Shown: positions 59,280-64,000 of the stretch, in pieces
How positions within the stretch are numbered: the first letter of the stretch is position 1
Layout: the number at the start of each line of letters is the position of its first letter
From: Cenococcum geophilum 1.58
Taxonomy: Eukaryota; Ascomycota; Dothideomycetes; Gloniales; Gloniaceae
DNA length: 64,000 nucleotides
Direction of reading: 5' to 3'
Assembly (NCBI GenBank): GCA_001692895.1
Contig: KV748252.1
Location: 496,001 to 560,000, forward strand
Notes under the pieces: model-generated
What the model saw: only the letters and a program-made list of their open reading frames with translations
Told to the model about the DNA's origin: nothing
The model's database searches: none
Translations under genes and position numbers: made by a program

Positions 59280-59699
59280 TACAAGTTTATAGGCCTGTAC
59301 TAAATTAAAAAAAAACTAAGCCTGTATACCTATAAGCTTACTATAACCTTTAACTCGCGAAGTGCCGCCGCTACCTCCTATAATTATTAACAACGGTAAT
59401 GGCTCTTACTTTATTAACTTAATTAATAATATATAATAGAAAACACGATTTAAATAATTTAATATAACGAAGCCTTATAGTAAGAACTACGGTAAACTTG
59501 TTAATAGGCTAAGTATATAGGTAAACAAGAAGCCAATAATGTAATAATAACTGGTAGAGTAGGTTGCCTAATAGATTAACTCTAATTATATTCTAAGATT
59601 TAGTACAAAAAAGAGAACTATTTAGGTAGAGACTATAGTCTTTTAAATATATAATCCTGCGCCTAAGAAATATACTAAGTATATTAGTATATCGCGTTC

Positions 59700-60640
59700 C
59701 TACGTTCCTATATCCTATATTCCGGACTTATAATATAACTAGCTATATAACTTACTACCCCTTATTTTATAGCTTAATTAGTTCTAGCGCCTCTTATACT
59801 ATTTTAATTAACCCGCTTATATCTCTTCTTAGTAGTTATACTACTGCCGATATAAGGTCCGTAATACTATCCCCCTCCTCTTTATCTTTGTTTTTAAAAA
59901 TATCTTCTATCTCTAAGTTGTTTATTAGAGGTATAGTATTCCTATCTTTAATTTAATAACCTTTATTATTTTTAATGCCTTTTATTAGATCCTTTATATC
60001 TAATTATTATAACTAGCTAGTAACTATAATTCTTTTACTTAATAAAGTTATACCGTCCTATTCTTATTATACGGAGAAGAAGTTAGTATATATTGCGATC
60101 GCGGCTCCATTTAGTTACTAATTTTCTTCCTATACTGAGTATACGTAAGCGGATATGCGATTATTCTATAATGTTCGATCCGTTTCTAACGCTAAGTATA
60201 CGCGTTTTGCAATCCTTTATAATTATCTAGTTCTTTATCTAATTTATTATAGGGTCTTGTATTTATTCTGCCGCCTCTTATCTTAAGGATAAACTAGCCT
60301 TAGCCCTTACTAAGGTATAAAAACTTTAAGATACTAGGGAGCGGATTTGTGTTAAAGAGCGAAAAGTGTCTAACACTTAACTAGCTGCTTATACTTAACT
60401 GCTCCGTCTTAAAAAGGTTTATAAGAAGGTTTATTTAAAGGAGTTACGCCTTACTAAATAAGTTTTAGCAGAACTTAAGGCTAAGGGGGCTAAAAAGGTT
60501 TCTAACTAAGATAAGGTAGAAATAGTTTATACGCTAGTAGTAGATCCCTTAGATAATCTGGCTCCTTTATTACCTTTAACTAATCCTTTTATTTTTAGCT
60601 CCTTCTTAATATTATCTAACCCTTTCTCTTTTAATACTCC
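59700..60640. other. Unassigned decayed sequence between Gypsy-1 and Gypsy-2
   Basis: Frames interrupted mainly by TAA/TAG are readable on both strands. On the plus strand, SYLKDKLALALTK and VLAELKAKGAKKVSN run toward PLDNLAPLLPLTNPF (about 60270-60600); on the minus strand, LEIEDIFKNKDKEEGDSI lies at about 59930-59875. I recognise neither and cannot decide which was coding. The right LTR of Gypsy-1 was expected here and not found. Confidence 0.4.
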
Positions 60641-61552
60641 TGTACCTTTCCTATAGCTTTCTTTAGATTTTATAGTAGTTTCTAAGTAGTCTTATTGTAA
60701 CTTATCTACTTTACTTTGTACTATATTTTATTATTAATATCCTTATAATTTATAATCTTTAAAACTTGCCATTTATCTTCCTTTTATCCTCTATATATAT
60801 CTACTTTATAAACCAGTAGCTCTGTATCTCTATACGCTAGCTCTAGCATCGCGATATACTATATAGGGTAGATCTTTATCTTTGCTGGTAAGTTAAATCT
60901 ATATATAACTTCTAAAATCTTAGCTGTAATTTTAAATAGTCCTAGTCTAATATGGTCTAACTTTTTACTTAGTCATTAACTTATAAAAATTTTATATAAT
61001 AGCCATACTTTATCCCCCTCCTTTAGATCTAGTCCCTTAGATCTCTTAGTATTATAGTACTTTTCTATCTTTTTTTATACAATTTTTGTTGTAAAATAGA
61101 GGTCTTTATAAAGTTTTATTAAAGTTTCCATTCTCTACTTTACTATTTTACTTATTTTCTTTACTTATTATAGTAATAACAATATTTTAGGCTTATACCC
61201 GTAATTTGCCTAAAATAGTAACATCTCTATGCCTTTTTATGGTGTCGCGTTGTATATAAACTATATAACTAGTAGTAACAATACCTAATTATTATGTGTA
61301 TAATTAATATAATGCCTTAGATACTATTCTAGCGTCTAATTTAATTTTTCTCTTTGTCTATCCGTCTGCGGATAATATATAGTAGAAGTTACTACTCTTA
61401 CTCCTTATTCCGCTGGGAATGACTCCTAAAGTACTACTATAAATTTTAGATCTCTATCTGATATAATCTTATTTAGTACTCTATATTTTATAAATACTTC
61501 TTTAATATAGATTTTAGCAACATCTTCTGCTAAGATTTCTTCTATATATAGT
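60640..61552 (-). pseudogene. Gypsy-2 integrase C-terminal half and chromodomain, RIP-inactivated
   Basis: The minus strand shows an integrase core: AEDVAKIYIKEVFIKYRVLN then IISDRDLKFIV (about 61530-61430), where the catalytic SDRD Asp is retained, followed by TIYYPQTDRQREKLN (61385-61340), LDHIRLGLFKITAKILEV (the GPF motif, about 60960-60905), and a chromodomain-like KIQYKVKQISYNKTT.KLLQNLKKA with RIP stops (60750-60660). It is a different Gypsy family from Gypsy-1 and lies in the opposite direction. It is cut on its right by the Tc1-like element, and the upstream RT is not in the window. Confidence 0.8.
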
Positions 61553-62710
61553 CATCACCGAAATATCGGGAACTCGCTTAGGACGCGAAAGAGCCGCATC
61601 GCCCCCCACCAAAATTTGTATGAGGGGCAATTCTTTTAATTTTAACCACCACAATTGAAGTTATTATGGGCCGCCGCCTTCATAATAAAGTTGTTCATAG
61701 AATTAGGACTCGTATTAAAGCTAGTAAGACGGTACTAGCTATTGCAGAGGCTGTAAAGGTAGGCAAGAAGACGATTTATAAGATACAATTAAACCTTAAT
61801 ATTTAGGGCGAACCGTACGCTTCTCCTACTGTTATTTTTAGGCAACTAAGAGCTCTGTTACCTTACTAAGAAACGGTAATATATAACGTTATAGTGTTAA
61901 GCTTTTTACTAACTGCTTACATAGAGGCTTCTTAACCTTTTTAAAGATCAGCCAACCGCATATATAGATAAGATGCAGGCCTTCCTATTTAATAAGTTTA
62001 ACACTTAAGTCTCTACTACAACTGTCGCCCGTATTCTTAAGAGAGCTTATTAGTTATAGAAGGTAGTTATAGCTCGTGCAGCTTAAAGGAACGCCCCCCT
62101 TTATAACGCCTGGATTAGTATATAGAAGAGCTAGGTAGCAGAGCAGCTTATATTTCTTAATAAGTTGGCAGCAAATAAAAGAACTGGTAATTGGAAGTAC
62201 GGCTAGTTACTAGAAGGGACTATATATGCTATATTACGCGTACTTAAGAGGTTAGAAAGGTAGAGTATTCTACTAGCGTTAGTAGTTAACGGATATCTTA
62301 GCTACCTTATCTTTTAAGGTTCTATTACCTTTGCGATATTTAAAGCCTTTATAAAGGAGTAGGTACTACCCCATTATATACCATATTTAGGGCTATAATT
62401 AGTCCTTATTCTTAACAACGCGTTAATCTATAAATTAACACGGCTTTAAGAGCTTTATAAGCAATACGGCGTCCTACTAAAATTCCTACTACCGTACTCG
62501 CCAGATTATAATCTAACTAAGGCTACATTTAATAATATTAAGGCTTAAATTAGAAGGAACCAGCAGCTAGCTAAGGACTTTAAGAGCTTTAAGAGCTTCT
62601 TATATTTTACTATTAGTTAAGTATATAGTATATACGCAGGAGCTTACTTCCGAGAAGCAGGATATATTATAGATTAATAGACAAACACTATCTTAATCGC
62701 TTAAACTTTA
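61553..62710 (+). mobile_element. Tc1/mariner-like transposon remnant
   Basis: The left end begins around tagtcatcaccgaaatatcg, where the Gypsy-2 frame stops, and a transposase follows. No matching inverted repeat was found on the right, so the element is truncated or its end has decayed. The left leader contains the short hairpin accgaaatatcgg. Confidence 0.65.
61666..62704 (+). pseudogene. Tc1-like (DDE_3) transposase, RIP-inactivated
   Basis: It starts MGRRLHNKVVHRIRTRIKAS at 61666. The N-terminal helix-turn-helix reads VLAIAEAVKVGKKTIYKIQ (about 61729-61785). The catalytic core has a first motif near 62280-62330 (VVNGYLSYLIL), a second LVLILNNALIYKLTRL-type block near 62400-62450, where the family has DNA.IH (so the catalytic Asp is now Asn), and YSPDYNL-KATFNNIKA near 62500-62545, the end of the DDE/D triad. 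It stops at TAA 62702-62704. About 345 codons is the normal length for this family. The span is one base off a multiple of three, so one indel is likely besides the many TAG/TAA stops. Confidence 0.85.
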
Positions 62711-62719
62711 AAATTAGAG

Positions 62720-64000
62720 CCCTAATTCTATATAGCGTTCCAATCTTAAAGCTATAGTTCTCCCACTAATCTAACGTTATACCTTTACCTAGCTTATATA
62801 ACTTTAGCGAGTTAATATTCTATTCTTCCTCTACTAACTTATCCTTAATTAACTCCAAAATAGCCCTCTGCCTCTTACTATTAAACTCTAGCTAGTTAGC
62901 CAGCTACTTAAAGAACTAGCTAAGTAGCTTAACTAGATCTATTTCCGACTAAACGGGGCTTAAGTTTTAGGGTGCTTTGACATTTAAGTATAGCGGAGGA
63001 TATTATTAAGAAAGGTAAGGATTTTAACCTATAGATTTAAGCTCCTTTATAAGCATAACTAACGCAAGCTTTTTAAGATGCAACGTAGTAGAATCTTCCT
63101 TCTCTACTACCGGCTCCTTCCGGCTCTTCTAACTCCTCTCCTTATAGTTAACTAAGTTAATAATAAGATGTTACAACGGCCGCTTAATAGTAGAGTTACT
63201 AGAGAGAAGCTCCTTATTCCACCGCTAGAAGTTTTCTATACTAATAGGATAATAGTTAATTGTAGTATCGGGTAAGTTAGGCAACTTCTTATCCTACCAG
63301 CACGTCTTACCTTTATTATGGCAATATATATTTATACAAGGCTACCTATTTATAATTACCGGCATTTTATTACCAAAAGCATCCTTAGCTGTAAGTACGT
63401 TAGGTAGATTAGTAAGTTAAGCTTATATAGCTGTCCTTCTACCTATAGGCCTGATAACTACTTACTAACTTAGAGTTATGGCAGGAGCCTAAGTCTCTAA
63501 CTCCTTCTCCTTAACTAAATATAAGGTAAAGTTTAAGGATAGAGACCTTAACGGCCAGCGCTTATACTACTCCTTAATTATAGCAAAAGCTTAATTTAGA
63601 ACCTTACTTAACTAAATATCTTAAGGGCAGCAGTTAGCTTGCCAGGCCTTCTTATAGAAGGCGATAGCTTAGAGCTAAGTAATCTTAAACTTCCGTGGTA
63701 ATAGACGTTGTATAACCTTATCCTGCTATAAATCTAGCTTAAAGTAGTATATATTTTTAGTATTAAATACAGCTAACTTTGTGCCAGGAAGAGACTTATT
63801 TTTACTACTTATAACTACCTTCTAAACACTTATAAAGCGTGCAGGCGGTAGCGGCGGCGGCGGCAGCGGCGGCGGCAAGTCTATATCCTCATCTTCCACC
63901 TCTACAGGCTCCTCGGTATTCTTATCCTCGCCCTTATTAACCTTATCTACAGATATAGGCTCTGCGGGCGTTACCGGCGCCAACGGCGGCGGCAACGGCG
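62720..64000 (-). pseudogene. Decayed proline-rich gene of unknown function, running off the window
   Basis: The minus strand from the window edge reads a proline-rich, acidic N-terminal part (PLPPPLAPVTPAEPISVDK, VEVEDEDIDLPPPLPPPPL, about 63998-63830), then a mixed region (PGTKLAVFNTKNIYYFKLD near 63780-63725), a Cys/His motif CINIYCHNKGKTCW (about 63340-63298), and, after a frame change near 62960-63030, LEFNSKRQRAILELIKDKLV with IGTLYRIRALILKFK at the end (62895-62710). Stops are TAG/TAA. The GC-rich proline repeat at 63840-63885 (ggcggcggcggcagcggcgg) is little mutated. I do not recognise the family. It could be a captured or host gene hit by RIP, or the second ORF of a larger transposon. 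Confidence 0.6.

Larger units (their letters stand above)
56545..59650 (+). pseudogene. Gypsy-1 RNase H, integrase and chromodomain-like region, RIP-inactivated
   Basis: This continues the polyprotein left at 18891. Connection and RNase H: FK-TARCK-AFNNLK-RFIT (56610-56670), then, across a solo LTR, YIIKTDLSNYTLGGVLSQ (56880-56945), with the catalytic TDAS-type Asp retained, and a second RNase H block to about 57240 (YQPGKLNQKPNIL without stops). Integrase core about 57780-58330: INRLIEMRYIILI, LHRLPNLIISNHGSQFI (catalytic SDRGSQF Asp now Asn), then a TVFYLKINSQTKIINAIIEQ block with the catalytic Glu retained. The GPF motif PLKKLN|YKFIGLY is split by MITE C, and the preceding segment by MITE B. 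A chromodomain-like stretch near 59400-59560 is in another frame, so there is at least one indel. Confidence 0.88.
15740..59700 (+). mobile_element. Gypsy-1 LTR retrotransposon, split by 37.6 kb of nested insertions
   Basis: The left part (15740-18891) carries gag, protease and reverse transcriptase. The right part (56545-59700) carries RNase H, integrase and a chromodomain-like tail. The order and frame join exactly at the RT-RNase H connection (FYY-FIN | -FLKIA). Besides the D1 nest, the right part is broken by a solo LTR and MITEs B and C. Neither LTR could be defined: a tgtaatgggactag start near 15740 is a candidate, but no partner was found near 59700, so the outer limits are approximate. 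Confidence 0.88.

Noticed and set aside
1-64000. tRNA, rRNA, riboswitch or intact host gene
   Set aside because: None recognised on either strand. All coding-like stretches are transposon-derived or decayed.

Overview
This window looks like a gene-free, repeat-dominated AT-rich block from a filamentous ascomycete (Pezizomycotina). The element set is typical of that group: fungal Copia and Gypsy retrotransposons, Tad1-like LINEs, a pogo/Fot1-like and a Tc1-like DNA transposon, and TA-flanked MITEs. Most of it carries the footprint of repeat-induced point mutation (RIP): TpA is very abundant, CpA/TpG are depleted, coding frames are cut almost only by TAA/TAG (former CAA/CAG), and copies of one family differ mainly by C/T and G/A. 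I see no intact host gene, rRNA, tRNA or CRISPR array.

Layout. 1-3146: 5' half of a minus-strand Copia element (Copia-1). 3147-5520: unassigned RIPped DNA. 5525-10930: a minus-strand Tad1-like LINE (LINE-1). 10931-15735: a decayed plus-strand frame of unknown identity, broken by an 871-bp foldback element that contains a pogo element, and by MITE A. 15740-59700: one plus-strand Gypsy element (Gypsy-1) split at 18891/56545. 59700-61552: unassigned DNA and the integrase end of a second, minus-strand Gypsy. 61553-62710: Tc1-like transposase remnant. 62720-64000: decayed proline-rich gene on the minus strand, running off the window.

The core of the window is a nest that can be unpicked. Gypsy-1 was hit by a minus-strand LINE (LINE D1), marked by a 16-bp target duplication (18876-18891 and 56529-56544). 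D1 was then broken by Copia-1 copy 2 (18895-25243), Copia-2 copy A (25418-31400, inside the (ATT)n tail of D1), Copia-2 copy B (31511-41579), Copia-2 copy C (42515-48544), a 5'-truncated LINE D3 (48921-50192) and an ORF1-only LINE D2 (53622-55744). Copy B itself holds a 3.74-kb minisatellite-filled inverted-repeat element (32953-36695) and a solo LTR (38331-38559). The right half of Gypsy-1 holds a solo LTR (56689-56874), MITE B (58384-58793) and MITE C (58942-59279). Where checked (solo LTR, both MITEs, D1, D2, D3), removing an insert with one copy of its target duplication restores the interrupted reading frame.

RIP intensity is uneven. The 3.74-kb element, both solo LTRs, D2, D3 and a 211-bp MITE keep many CpA/TpG sites, while their hosts are saturated, so they probably arrived after the main RIP episodes or escaped them. 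Working was by eye and by hand translation; approximate boundaries are flagged.
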